Shown in pieces: positions 26,324-34,447 of a stretch of DNA of 64,000 bases. Under the pieces are notes generated by a model, which made no database searches, had not been told where the DNA came from, and saw nothing but the letters and a program-made list of their open reading frames with translations. Source of the DNA: Actinomycetota bacterium (GTDB lineage Bacteria > Actinomycetota > Thermoleophilia > Miltoncostaeales > Miltoncostaeaceae); NCBI GenBank assembly GCA_020636905.1, contig JACJWX010000004.1, positions 85,415 to 149,414 of the forward strand, given 5' to 3'. Positions within the stretch are counted from its first letter, which is position 1; each line of letters begins with the position of its first letter. The position numbers and the translations under genes were made by a program.

Positions 26324-26899
26324 TCAGTCGTCGCCCCGAGTCTCGGCCTCTCGCTCCTGCTCGGCGAGCCGATCGGCGAGTTCGGCGAGACCGGACCAGC
26401 GCGGGTCCGGCGGTGGCTCGCAGTCGCACGGGTCGGTGTTGAGGTTGGCGCCGCACTGCGGGCACAGGCCGGCGCAGTCCTCGCGGCAGTGGATCGCCGG
26501 GGGGAGTTCCTCGACCACCGCGTCCCGCATCCAGGCCGCGACGTCCAGGATGCCGTGGTCCAGGTAGAGGCTGGTCAGATCGGGGTCGCTGGTCCCGTCC
26601 TCCGACGTCTCGGTGGCGTCGGCATGGATGTCGACCCGGGCGTCCTCCAGGCATCGCCAGCAGGGCCCCACGACGGTGGCGTCGGCCCGCAGCCGGAAGT
26701 GCCAGCCGTTGACCGACCGGACCAGGTCGAGGCGGGCCTCCGGGGCCGGCACGCTGGTGCGGTACTCCTGCCCGGCGATCGTGAACGGCGCCACCGGGAT
26801 CGCCCCGTTGATGACCGCGGCGGCGCCCGACTGCAGATCGACCGTCTGGAGGTCGATCCGCTCGATCACGGGCACCTCGGCGTCCCGAGCCGCCGTCAC
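26324..26899 (-). CDS. YceD/DUF177-family protein
   Basis: 191 residues. DUF177 proteins lie immediately upstream of rpmF in most bacteria and are linked to 23S rRNA or L32 metabolism. The family pattern is visible: a beta-rich N-terminal half, the GPCWRCLEDARVDI segment with its CxxC, the acidic DPDLTSLYLDHGILDVAAWMRDAVVEELP region, and the C-terminal cysteine cluster CREDCAGLCPQCGANLN. The start is GTG at 26899. The gap to rpmF is 61 bases. Confidence 0.88.
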   Translation of the reverse strand: MTAARDAEVPVIERIDLQTVDLQSGAAAVINGAIPVAPFTIAGQEYRTSVPAPEARLDLVRSVNGWHFRLRADATVVGPCWRCLEDARVDIHADATETSEDGTSDPDLTSLYLDHGILDVAAWMRDAVVEELPPAIHCREDCAGLCPQCGANLNTDPCDCEPPPDPRWSGLAELADRLAEQEREAETRGDD

Positions 26900-26935
26900 C
26901 GTGTGCCCGCGTGTCGCATCGGCCGGTTCGTCCGA

Positions 26936-27448
26936 CTACTCGTCGTCGTACTCGATCTGCTCGTCGTCGTAGATGGCCGCCTCCTGCGCGGCCTCCTCGA
27001 CCTGCGGGCGTCCCTGGAGTCGCTCACGACCGCGCTGAACGGCCGCCATGAACTTGCCGAGGTTCACCTCGAGCGTCCCGAGCACCTCGTCGGCGTAGTC
27101 CTCCGCACCGAGGCGCACCTCGCGTTCGCGCTGGCGCGCGCCCTCGAGGATGTCCTCGGCCTCACGCTCGGCCTTGCGCACGATCTCCTGCTGGGACACC
27201 TCGCGCTGCGCGTGCTCGCGGGCCTCTCCGACGATCCGATCCGCCTCGCGCTTGGCTTCCGCGAGCATCTCCTGGCGTTCCTTGACGATCCACCGGGCTT
27301 GCTTGACCTCTTCGGGGATCGTCGAGCGCATCTCATCGAGCAGCTCGTAGATCGCCTCGCGGTCGATCCGGACCTGATCAGTCAAGGGAACGGCCCGAGC
27401 GTTGTGGATCAGGTCGTCCAACTTGTCGATCAGCTCAAGAACGTCCAC
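26936..27448 (-). CDS. DivIVA-like coiled-coil protein (SepIVA-related)
   Basis: 170 residues, almost entirely predicted coiled coil. The N-terminus reads MDVLELIDKLDDLIHNARAV, followed by DREAIYELLDEMRSTIPEEV, then long charged heptads, and an acidic tail (IYDDEQIEYDDE). This N-terminal pattern and the position directly after coaD match the mycobacterial SepIVA-type protein, a DivIVA-domain factor tied to septation and the intracellular membrane domain. A cell-growth role is inferred from that similarity. The GTG start at 27448 has a strong GAGGAGG site. It lies 9 bases downstream of coaD. Confidence 0.8.
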   Translation of the reverse strand: MDVLELIDKLDDLIHNARAVPLTDQVRIDREAIYELLDEMRSTIPEEVKQARWIVKERQEMLAEAKREADRIVGEAREHAQREVSQQEIVRKAEREAEDILEGARQREREVRLGAEDYADEVLGTLEVNLGKFMAAVQRGRERLQGRPQVEEAAQEAAIYDDEQIEYDDE

Positions 27449-27457
27449 GCACCCTCC

Positions 27458-27994
27458 TCAGTCGTTGTGCCCGGTTGTGTTGCCGCCCTTGGTGGCGAGC
27501 CGTGGGCTGCGCTCACTCAGGGCCTGGGCCACAACCGCAGGAACCCATGACGATACGTCGCCGCCCCAGGCCGCCACCTCGCGCACGCCGCTGGAGCTGA
27601 TGAAGCTGTACCTGGGTGTTGCGGGCAGGTACACCGTGTCGATCTCATTGGCGAGATCGCGGTTGATCTGCGCCATCTGGAACTCGTAGTCGAAATCCGA
27701 GATGGCCCGCAGTCCCTTGACGACGGCGATCGCCCCGGCCTCCCTCGCCTTGTCCGTGACCAGGCAGTTGAAACCTTCGACCCTGACGTTGTCCAGCCCT
27801 CGTTCGGCGGCGGCCTCACGAACGAAGCGAACGCGTTCCTCGGTCGAGAACATCGGAGATTTCTTGAATGAGCCATCGGTCACAGCAACGAGAACTTCGT
27901 CGAAGAGGTACGAAGCCCTTTCGATGATGTCCAGATGGCCGAACGTCACCGGATCGTAGGTCCCGGGGCACATGACCACGCGCTGCATGCTCAT
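27458..27994 (-). CDS. coaD: Phosphopantetheine adenylyltransferase
   Basis: 178 residues. Fourth step of CoA synthesis (phosphopantetheine plus ATP to dephospho-CoA). Nucleotidyltransferase motif PGTYDPVTFGHLDIIERA with the TxGH equivalent (T-F-G-H), then VVKGLRAISDFDYEFQMAQI with its NR and YLPATPRYSFISSSGVREVA (the ISSS-x-R motif). The C-terminal 15 residues are a low-complexity tail. The ATG overlaps the rsmD stop (ATGA at 27991-27994), the usual rsmD-coaD coupling. Confidence 0.96.
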   Translation of the reverse strand: MSMQRVVMCPGTYDPVTFGHLDIIERASYLFDEVLVAVTDGSFKKSPMFSTEERVRFVREAAAERGLDNVRVEGFNCLVTDKAREAGAIAVVKGLRAISDFDYEFQMAQINRDLANEIDTVYLPATPRYSFISSSGVREVAAWGGDVSSWVPAVVAQALSERSPRLATKGGNTTGHND

Positions 27995-28554
27995 CGCGCC
28001 GCTCCGCGGACGCCGAGAATGGTGATGCGGGTGCCGCCGTATGTGCGGTCGATGCGCGATTCCACGTGTTCCTCGGTGACGAGGGGGGGTTCGCCGGCCG
28101 CGGGTCCTTCAATGACCACGAACCCTCCATCCGGCATCAATTCGACCATCGCGTCGGTTGCTTCCCGCACGATGGACGGCAGCACGGTATACGGGGGGTC
28201 CATCACGCACAACCCACAAAATCTCTGCGACGCCGCCAGTCCGCGCACCGCAGACCGCCAATCTCGCTTGATGACCTCGGCACGGTCCGCCAGTCCGAGC
28301 GCCTCGAGATTCGCACGGACGCAGGCGATCGCCTGCGGGTCGCGATCGACGAACGTCGCGTGCGCCGCCCCGCGGGAGAGCGCTTCGATGCCCATCGCCC
28401 CGGACCCCGCGAAGAGATCGAGCACCCGGAGTCCGTCGATCGGTCCGAGTATCGAAAACACCGCTTCCCGCACCCGGTCCGCCGTCGGGCGCGTGTCGGC
28501 ACCCCGCGGTGCGCGAAGCCGTCGCCCGCGGTGGGTGCCCGCGACGACCCTCAT
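27991..28554 (-). CDS. rsmD: 16S rRNA (guanine966-N2)-methyltransferase RsmD
   Basis: 187 residues. MRVVAGTHRGRRLRAP, RPTADRVREAVFSIL, the SAM-binding LDLFAGSGAMGIEALSRGA and the catalytic VMDPPYTVL are all typical RsmD sequence. It methylates G966 of 16S rRNA in the assembled 30S head. It is coupled to recG upstream (ATGA at 28551-28554) and to coaD downstream (ATGA), forming recG-rsmD-coaD. Confidence 0.95.
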   Translation of the reverse strand: MRVVAGTHRGRRLRAPRGADTRPTADRVREAVFSILGPIDGLRVLDLFAGSGAMGIEALSRGAAHATFVDRDPQAIACVRANLEALGLADRAEVIKRDWRSAVRGLAASQRFCGLCVMDPPYTVLPSIVREATDAMVELMPDGGFVVIEGPAAGEPPLVTEEHVESRIDRTYGGTRITILGVRGAAR

Positions 28555-30713
28555 GCGTCCATGAGCCGGGGGATCGACGCGAAGCGCGCCTCCACAGCCT
28601 GGCGCAGCGGCTGGTGTTCGGCGCGCTGCAGCGTGGGATCCTCGCGCAGGATGCGTCGAGCCACCTGGCGGGCCTGGGCCAGCGGTTTGCGGTCGCGGGC
28701 GAGCCGCGCGTACCGGAGGTCGGTCGGCCCCGCCTGACGCACGCCCAGCACCGCTCCCTCGCCGCGGATCTGCAGGTCGAGTTCGGCCAGCCGGAATCCG
28801 TCGGTGGTCTGCGTGATGGCCTCCAGGCGTCGCGTTCCGTCGTCGGTCGTGGGCTCACCGAACAGCAGGCAGAGGCCCGGCCGTGTACCGCGGCCCACAC
28901 GTCCTCGGAGCTGATGGAGCTGCGCGAGCCCGAAGCGATCGGCACCCTCGATCAGCATCGCGCTCGCGTTCGGGACGTCGATGCCGACCTCGACGACCGT
29001 GGTGGCCACCAACACGTCGGTCCGGCCGGCCGCGAACGCCTCCATGGCGGCCCGCTTCTCGTCGGCCTTCATCGCGCCGTGAACCAGGCCCACCTGAAAC
29101 TCGCGGAACGGCCCTTCGCGCAGGCGGTCCGCCTCCTGCGTCGCCGCCCGGGCCTCGGCCGCGTCGCCCCCGTCGACGAGGGGGCACACCACGTAGACCT
29201 GTCCCCCATCGCGGAGTTCGGCGCGGAGATCGGCATAGGCGTCCTCGCGACCGGACTCGCGCACCCAGCGCGTGGTGACCGGCCCGCGTCCCGCCGGCCG
29301 GCCGCGGATGCTGGACACCGTGAGATCGCCGTAGTTGGTGAGCGCCAGCGTCCGGGGGATCGGCGTCGCGGTCATGTAGAGGATGTGCGCGGCCCGCGCG
29401 GTCTCGTCGAGGGCCCGCACGGCCACGGTGTGGCGCTGCTCGACGCCGAAACGGTGCTGCTCGTCGACCACCAGCAACCCGAGGCGATGCATCGTGACCC
29501 CCTCGGACAGGAGCGCCTGGGTTCCGACCACCACCTCGGCCGTCCCGGTGCGGATCGCCATGAGGCGCCGTTCGCGTTCGGCCGCCGGCACCTTGCCGGT
29601 GAGCAACACCGGCGTCAGCCCCGCCGGTGCCAGCAGCGCGTCCAGCGTGCGCAGGTGCTGCTCGGCGAGGGTCTCGGTGGGAACCAGCACCGCGGCCTGG
29701 GTCCCGGCCTCCACCGCCTGGCAGATCGCCAGCACCGCCACCAGCGTCTTGCCGGACCCGACGTCGCCCTGCAGGAGCCGGCGCATCGGGGCCTCCAGGC
29801 GCATCTCGCGCCCGATCTCCCGCAGTGCGCGTTCCTGTTCGGGGGTCGGTGTGAACGGCAACGCCGCGCGCACCGCATCGGAGAGCTCCCGGGTCGGCCT
29901 CAGCGGATGCGCCGGCCGGCGGCGCTGCTCCATCCTGCGCAGCGCCAGCAGGCCGAGCTGGAGTTCCAGCAGTTCCTCGATGACCATGCGCCGCCTCGCG
30001 TCGCGGGCTTCGTCCGACGACCGCGGCGCGTGGAGGCCCACCAGCGCGTCGGCCCGCGACATCAACCCCAGACGATGGCGAACCCGTGCCGGAAGTCGCT
30101 CCGGAGACGCCTGGGCGTAGGGCCGCGCGAGGTCGGCGAGCTCCCGGATCCGTGCCGACGGCAGCGCCTCGGTGGCCGAGTAGACCGGCACCAACCCGGT
30201 GGTGTGCAGTCCTTCTGATCCCCCGCGACCGAGCAGCTCGTGGGCTTTGACGTTGATCGACCGGGGCGAGCCGGCCGCGACCGTTCCCCTGACGAGCAGT
30301 TCGTCGCCGGCCGCGAGCACCCGCAGCAGGTGCCGCTGGTTGAACCAGACGGCGTCGATCTGCCCGCTCTGATCGGCCAGGCGTGCCCGGATGATGACCA
30401 GTCGCCTGCGCCGGGTGGGCACCAGACGGATGCTGTGGAGCACCGCCCGCACGGTCACCTCCTGCCCGGGGAACGCCCCGGCGATCGGTGTCACGTCGCC
30501 GTAGCGCTCGTAGCGGACCGGGGTGTGCTCCAGCAGGGCGCCGATCGTCGCGAGGTCCATGGCGGTGGCCCGCTCCGCCTGAGCCGGTCGGATGCCGGGC
30601 AGCTGGGCGACGGGTGCGTCCCACCACCGGGCACCCGGACGGCGTTGTGGTGTGGCGACGACAAGCGATGGCTCGCCGGCGAAAGGAATCGTGTGCGCGA
30701 CGGTTGCGATCAC
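28551..30713 (-). CDS. recG: ATP-dependent DNA helicase RecG
   Basis: 720 residues from GTG 30713. RecG remodels stalled forks and branch-migrates junctions. The N-terminal wedge shows PVAQLPGIRPAQAERA, then an OB-fold; the helicase core has Walker A LLQGDVGSGKTLVAVLA, VLVPTETLAEQHL, VVDEQHRFGVEQR, MTATPIPRTLAL, VEVGIDVPNASAMLIEGADR and the RGRVGRGTRPGLCLL motif. The start must be upstream of the conserved PVAQLPG; the only canonical codon that keeps it without a long unconserved leader is GTG 30713. TATGCT 12 nt upstream may be its -10. It is divergent from rpmB. Confidence 0.95.
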   Translation of the reverse strand: MIATVAHTIPFAGEPSLVVATPQRRPGARWWDAPVAQLPGIRPAQAERATAMDLATIGALLEHTPVRYERYGDVTPIAGAFPGQEVTVRAVLHSIRLVPTRRRRLVIIRARLADQSGQIDAVWFNQRHLLRVLAAGDELLVRGTVAAGSPRSINVKAHELLGRGGSEGLHTTGLVPVYSATEALPSARIRELADLARPYAQASPERLPARVRHRLGLMSRADALVGLHAPRSSDEARDARRRMVIEELLELQLGLLALRRMEQRRRPAHPLRPTRELSDAVRAALPFTPTPEQERALREIGREMRLEAPMRRLLQGDVGSGKTLVAVLAICQAVEAGTQAAVLVPTETLAEQHLRTLDALLAPAGLTPVLLTGKVPAAERERRLMAIRTGTAEVVVGTQALLSEGVTMHRLGLLVVDEQHRFGVEQRHTVAVRALDETARAAHILYMTATPIPRTLALTNYGDLTVSSIRGRPAGRGPVTTRWVRESGREDAYADLRAELRDGGQVYVVCPLVDGGDAAEARAATQEADRLREGPFREFQVGLVHGAMKADEKRAAMEAFAAGRTDVLVATTVVEVGIDVPNASAMLIEGADRFGLAQLHQLRGRVGRGTRPGLCLLFGEPTTDDGTRRLEAITQTTDGFRLAELDLQIRGEGAVLGVRQAGPTDLRYARLARDRKPLAQARQVARRILREDPTLQRAEHQPLRQAVEARFASIPRLMDA

Positions 30714-30812
30714 CCACCCGCAGCGAGCATAATTGCCGGTTGTTCCGCCTCGGATATCCGTTTGGCGGGAATGTCTGCAATGGTACGTCGAGATCAGGAC
30801 GGATGGAGGGCC

Positions 30813-31004
30813 ATGTCCAAGGTGTGCTCCGTGTGCGGGAAGGGCCCTGCATTCGGCAACAATCGCAGTCACTCGATGCGCGCAACGTCGCGTCGTTTCA
30901 ACCCGAATCTGCAGAAGGTGCGCATCCTTCGCGGATCGACCCCGGTGCGCGCCTACGTGTGCACCCGCTGTCTGAAGGCCGGCAAGGTGGTCAAGGCGAT
31001 CTGA
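30813..31004 (+). CDS. rpmB: 50S ribosomal protein L28 (zinc form)
   Basis: 63 residues. MSKVCSVCGKGPAFGNNRSH and FNPNLQKVRILRG are L28 signatures. Two CxxC pairs (CSVC near the start and CTRC near the end) mark the zinc-binding form. A GGAGGG Shine-Dalgarno (30805-30810) precedes the ATG. A possible promoter with TTGCCG (30733-30738) and TATCCG (30755-30760) lies upstream. Confidence 0.96.
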   Translation: MSKVCSVCGKGPAFGNNRSHSMRATSRRFNPNLQKVRILRGSTPVRAYVCTRCLKAGKVVKAI

Positions 31005-31012
31005 GTGATCGA

Positions 31013-31039
31013 GGCGGGGCGGCCGGTGCGGGCCCCGCC
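31013..31039. terminator. Hairpin between convergent rpmB and membrane-protein gene
   Basis: GGCGGGGC (31013-31020) pairs with GCCCCGCC (31032-31039) around an 11-nt loop, in the 41-base gap between the two convergent stop codons. Confidence 0.5.
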
Positions 31040-31045
31040 CGAGCT

Positions 31046-32209
31046 TCAGTCGTCCGCCCCCGGCCCGCTCAACGTCAGGTACGCCGCGCGTGCGGCGATC
31101 GCTTCGCGAACCTCGTGGACGACCTCACCGGCGAAGCCCGTCCGCACCGCCGGTTCGGTGGCGAGTGACACCGCGAACTGCAACCCGGAGATGACCGAGA
31201 TCAGCCCGGCGACGTAGAGCAGCGCCCTGGTCAGGACGACATCGCCGCCCAGGAAGCTGCCCTCCCACAGCACCGACGATGCCGGGAGCCGATCGGCGCC
31301 GATCCAGGCGAGGATCACGTCCTCGCGGATCGCCAGCAGCCCGAATCCCAGGTACAGGACGAAGACCCCGGCCGTGACGATGATCACCGGGGCCAGGCGA
31401 CTGACGATCAGGACCATGAGCAGATTGGCCCGCTCGGCGCGGCTCAGCGGAGGAACCTCGGGACGCGCCTGCCCTCGAGGGCAGGCGCTGGCCATGGGGC
31501 TGTCGGCCGCCAGGGCGGCGGCCTCGTCCCAGCTCTCGAGCCTGGCGATGTCACCCGTCTCCCCGTCGATCGACCATGCGATGAACGCCAGCCCGATGAC
31601 CGCGAAGGCGGACATGATGATCACGAAGTAGGCGAGTCGCATGTCATCGGCGACCTGCCAGACCTCGGCGTTCACGAACAGGAAGAGCGAAAACACCAGC
31701 ATGAGCGGAAGCACCCTCACCATGAGCGACGCGAGCGTGGTCAGTCGTCGCAGGAAGTGTGCGACGGCCCAGCGCATCATCGGGACGATTCCGTAGCTGG
31801 TGACGACGAACACGACGGCGAGGATGGCCACCTGGAGCAGCACTCCCCATGCGAGCGCGACGAGGCCAGGCTCGGCGATCTGCCTGACGAGCACCGGCGC
31901 CAGCACGAAGGCACCGATCTCGGCCCAGCCCACGTCGTCGGGAAGCGACAGCGCCGGTCGCCCCCGCAGCCGGTTGACCAGGACCGCGACCGCCAGGATC
32001 ACCGCGAGCCCGGCCGCGAAGGCCGCCGCCTGGCCGAACCCGCTGAACCGGTCGCCGAAGACGAGGAACGTCTCGCCGAGCAGGACGGCGACGAGGAACG
32101 GCGCCGCCCGCGTGAAGACGTCCTCGGTGGCCGAGTAGGCATGGATGAAGTGCGGAATGCCGCGTCGGACGAACCATCGTTCGGTGTCGCTGCTCAGCCG
32201 GGCGTCCAC
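31046..32209 (-). CDS. Polytopic membrane protein of unknown function
   Basis: 387 residues with about seven or eight predicted membrane segments, for example AAPFLVAVLLGETFLVF, QAAAFAAGLAVILAVAVLV, AILAVVFVVTSYGIVPMM, VRVLPLMLVFSLFLFVN, YFVIIMSAFAVIGLAFIAW and LAPVIIVTAGVFVLYLGFGL. A hydrophilic loop of about 50 residues (SWDEAAALAADSPMAS region) divides the last segments. No family is recognised. The start is GTG at 32209: longer versions would overlap the divergent sulfotransferase gene. CATGCT lies 6 nt before this GTG, like yraN. The 109-base divergent region it shares with the sulfotransferase could allow joint control. Confidence 0.65.
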   Translation of the reverse strand: MDARLSSDTERWFVRRGIPHFIHAYSATEDVFTRAAPFLVAVLLGETFLVFGDRFSGFGQAAAFAAGLAVILAVAVLVNRLRGRPALSLPDDVGWAEIGAFVLAPVLVRQIAEPGLVALAWGVLLQVAILAVVFVVTSYGIVPMMRWAVAHFLRRLTTLASLMVRVLPLMLVFSLFLFVNAEVWQVADDMRLAYFVIIMSAFAVIGLAFIAWSIDGETGDIARLESWDEAAALAADSPMASACPRGQARPEVPPLSRAERANLLMVLIVSRLAPVIIVTAGVFVLYLGFGLLAIREDVILAWIGADRLPASSVLWEGSFLGGDVVLTRALLYVAGLISVISGLQFAVSLATEPAVRTGFAGEVVHEVREAIAARAAYLTLSGPGADD

Positions 32210-32303
32210 ACCGGGAGCATGCCGGATGGCGGCGACGGAACACCCGATCCCGCCCGGGCGGTGCCGACCACCCGCCGGGAATCGGGGGTCCGCCCGGGAC
32301 TGG

Positions 32304-32309
32304 TAGGTT
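32304..32309 (+). promoter_or_regulatory. -10 element TAGGTT of a (near-)leaderless promoter
   Basis: TAGGTT, preceded by an extended TGG, ends 9 nt before the sulfotransferase ATG. No Shine-Dalgarno sequence intervenes. Confidence 0.4.
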
Positions 32310-32318
32310 GGCGCCCGC

Positions 32319-33305
32319 ATGAGTGGATACCAGCGCCGCATCGATCCGCCCTTGGCGCCGGTTTTCGCCAAGGATCCCGAGAGCGAGGACTTCCTCGAAC
32401 GGCTCAACCTGCTCCTCGCCCCGCAGGCCGAGGCCGAGCTGGTCGACGGCGATCCACCGCACCCGATCCTGCACGTGGTCGGCGCGCCACGCTCGGGCAC
32501 GACGCTGATGTACCAGGTCATCGCCTCCGGCCTCGACGTCGCGTACGTCAACAACCTCGTGGCGGCCTTCTGGCTTGCGCCGAGTCACGGCATGCGCCTC
32601 GCCGCGAAGCTGGGCGTCGACCGGCTCCACTCCAACTTCGCGTCGCAGTTCGGCCGCACGACGGGGATCACCGAACCCCACGAGTTCGGATACTTCTGGA
32701 ATCACCATCTCGGCTACCCGGATCTGCGCGAGCGCGGACCCGGTCACGACGCGGAAATCGATTGGGATCGTCTGCGAGCCGTGCTCGCCACGCTCGCCCA
32801 CCACGCCGGCGCGCCGGTGGTGTTCAAACCGATGCTCCTGATCTGGCATCTGGAGTCGATGATCGCCCGGGTGCCCAACACCGCGTACGTCTGGATCCGT
32901 CGGGATCCGCGGGACACCGCGATCTCGCTGCTGAAGATGCGGCAGTCGCTGTTCGGCACCCACGACGAGTGGGCGTCGCTGGTCCCGAACGTCGACCTCT
33001 CCGGGGAACCGCCGTGGCGCCAGGTGGCCGCGCAGGTCGTGCTCCTCGAGAACACCCTCGAACGGGCCCATCGACAGCTCGGCGACGAGCACATGCTGGC
33101 CGTGCACTACGACCGGCTCTGCGCCGACCCCATGGCGGTGCTCGGCGACGTTCGCGAGCTCCTCGGGCGAACCGGCGAGGCGCCGGAGCTCCGCATCGAC
33201 GACCTTCCCCCGTTCACCGCGATGCACAACGATGCGCTGGCCGACGAGTACGGATCCCGGATCGACGCGGCCATCGCCGAGTTCGCGGAGCGCTTCGCCG
33301 GATGA
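32319..33305 (+). CDS. PAPS-dependent sulfotransferase-family protein
   Basis: 328 residues, soluble. The 5'-phosphosulfate-binding loop is HVVGAPRSGTTLMYQVIASG (residues about 52-71), and the 3'-phosphate-binding region is YVWIRRDPRDTAISLLKMRQ with the conserved R and S equivalents. These are the two hallmarks of the sulfotransferase superfamily; the acceptor cannot be named, and some members of the fold act on other substrates. Its stop overlaps the next ATG (ATGA at 33302-33305), so it is translated together with the lipoyl-PglD fusion, suggesting both modify the same glycan or lipid. The preceding TAGGTT element makes it the promoter-proximal gene of a two-gene operon. Confidence 0.8.
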   Translation: MSGYQRRIDPPLAPVFAKDPESEDFLERLNLLLAPQAEAELVDGDPPHPILHVVGAPRSGTTLMYQVIASGLDVAYVNNLVAAFWLAPSHGMRLAAKLGVDRLHSNFASQFGRTTGITEPHEFGYFWNHHLGYPDLRERGPGHDAEIDWDRLRAVLATLAHHAGAPVVFKPMLLIWHLESMIARVPNTAYVWIRRDPRDTAISLLKMRQSLFGTHDEWASLVPNVDLSGEPPWRQVAAQVVLLENTLERAHRQLGDEHMLAVHYDRLCADPMAVLGDVRELLGRTGEAPELRIDDLPPFTAMHNDALADEYGSRIDAAIAEFAERFAG

Positions 33306-34414
33306 GCGCACTCGTGGGACGCATCGAGGCACCGCTCGTGAACACGAACGAGCCGCAGTCGCACGTGGTCGAGCTGACCATCGCCGCGTATTCGCCCATC
33401 AGCGAGGGCGACCCCGTGTGCGTCCTGGAGACCAGCAAGGGCACCGTCGAGCTCGAGAGCGAGTTCAGCGGCCACACCGGCGCCGTGACGATCGCCGAGG
33501 GCGACTGGATCGACGCCGGCACGATCATCTGCGAGGTGTTCGACACGCCCGTTGCCCCCGGGGACGATCAGCAGGCCGACGCCGGACCCGACCTGGGCGA
33601 TCTCCGGCTCACCCGGAAGGCCCGCGAGCTGGTGGCCGCGTCTGATCTGGCGGATTCGGCGCTCGCCGAGCTCGGCCGCCTCGGCGGGTTCATCACCGAG
33701 GAGCACGTCCGCGACCTCATCGCCCGGACCGCGACCCCGACCGACCTCCCGGAGGAGGTCCTCCAGGGCATCACCGGCAACAGCATGGTGCTGTTCGGAG
33801 GCGGCGGCCACGCGAAATCGCTCATCGACCTGGTGCGGACCTCGACGGACTTCGTGGTGTGCGCTGTGGCTGACGACCGGCCCGGCGGCGAGCCCCTGAT
33901 GGGCGTCCCGATCGCCGGGAACGCCGCGACGCTCGCGTTGCTCCGTGCCGCGGGCGTCGAGTACGCCATCAACGGCGTGGGCGGCCTCGGGCGGATCGAC
34001 AGCCGCATCCGTGTGACCGAACGGCTCGAGGCGGCCGGCCTCACCATCCCCGCGCTCGTGGCGGCCGGCGCCAGCGTCGCCCCGTCGGCCACGCTCGCCG
34101 ACGGCGTCCAGGTCTTCGCCGGTGCGGTGGTCTGGTCGGACGTGACCATCGAGGCCGGCGCCATCATCAACACCGGTGCGGTCGTGAGCCACGACTGCCG
34201 GATCGGGCGTCACGCACACGTCACCCCGGGTGCCCTCCTGGCCGGCGGCGTCGAGGTCGGCGAGGCGGCGCTCATCGGGATGGGCGTCACCACCACCCCC
34301 GGCGTCCGAATCGGCACGAGGGCCGTCGTGGGCAACCGGGCCGAGGTTCACGGCGACGTGCCGGACGGAACCGTCGTGGCGGCCGGGAGCACCTGGCCCC
34401 CGGCAGAGGCGTAG
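33302..34414 (+). CDS. Lipoyl domain / E3-binding domain / PglD-type acyltransferase fusion
   Basis: 370 residues in three parts. Residues 1-80: a lipoyl/biotinyl-carrier domain with the modified-lysine turn VLETSKGTVELES. Residues about 96-143: a peripheral-subunit-binding-like helix pair (LRLTRKARELVAASDL ... GGFITEEHVRDLI). Residues 160-370: a NeuD/PglD-type sugar-amine acyltransferase with MVLFGGGGHAKSLIDLV, then the left-handed beta-helix NTGAVVSHDCRIGRHAHVTP and GALLAGGVEVGEAALIG; the His-Asp pair in SHDC matches the catalytic base. So it resembles a dehydrogenase E2 whose usual acyltransferase domain is replaced by PglD. It is translationally coupled to the sulfotransferase. The acyl donor is probably a lipoyl-bound group made by an E1 (see 36791-38712); that link is inference. 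Confidence 0.8.
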   Translation: MSALVGRIEAPLVNTNEPQSHVVELTIAAYSPISEGDPVCVLETSKGTVELESEFSGHTGAVTIAEGDWIDAGTIICEVFDTPVAPGDDQQADAGPDLGDLRLTRKARELVAASDLADSALAELGRLGGFITEEHVRDLIARTATPTDLPEEVLQGITGNSMVLFGGGGHAKSLIDLVRTSTDFVVCAVADDRPGGEPLMGVPIAGNAATLALLRAAGVEYAINGVGGLGRIDSRIRVTERLEAAGLTIPALVAAGASVAPSATLADGVQVFAGAVVWSDVTIEAGAIINTGAVVSHDCRIGRHAHVTPGALLAGGVEVGEAALIGMGVTTTPGVRIGTRAVVGNRAEVHGDVPDGTVVAAGSTWPPAEA

Positions 34415-34447
34415 CCGGGGCCGCAACCCCGAAGGCGTGACAGGCCG

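Noticed and set aside
31757..33301. N-terminal extension of the lipoyl-PglD fusion reaching back to 31757
   Set aside because: The frame is open but overlaps the sulfotransferase and membrane-protein genes; the extension is low-complexity, and the ATGA overlap at 33302 with the lipoyl domain starting at once marks the true start.
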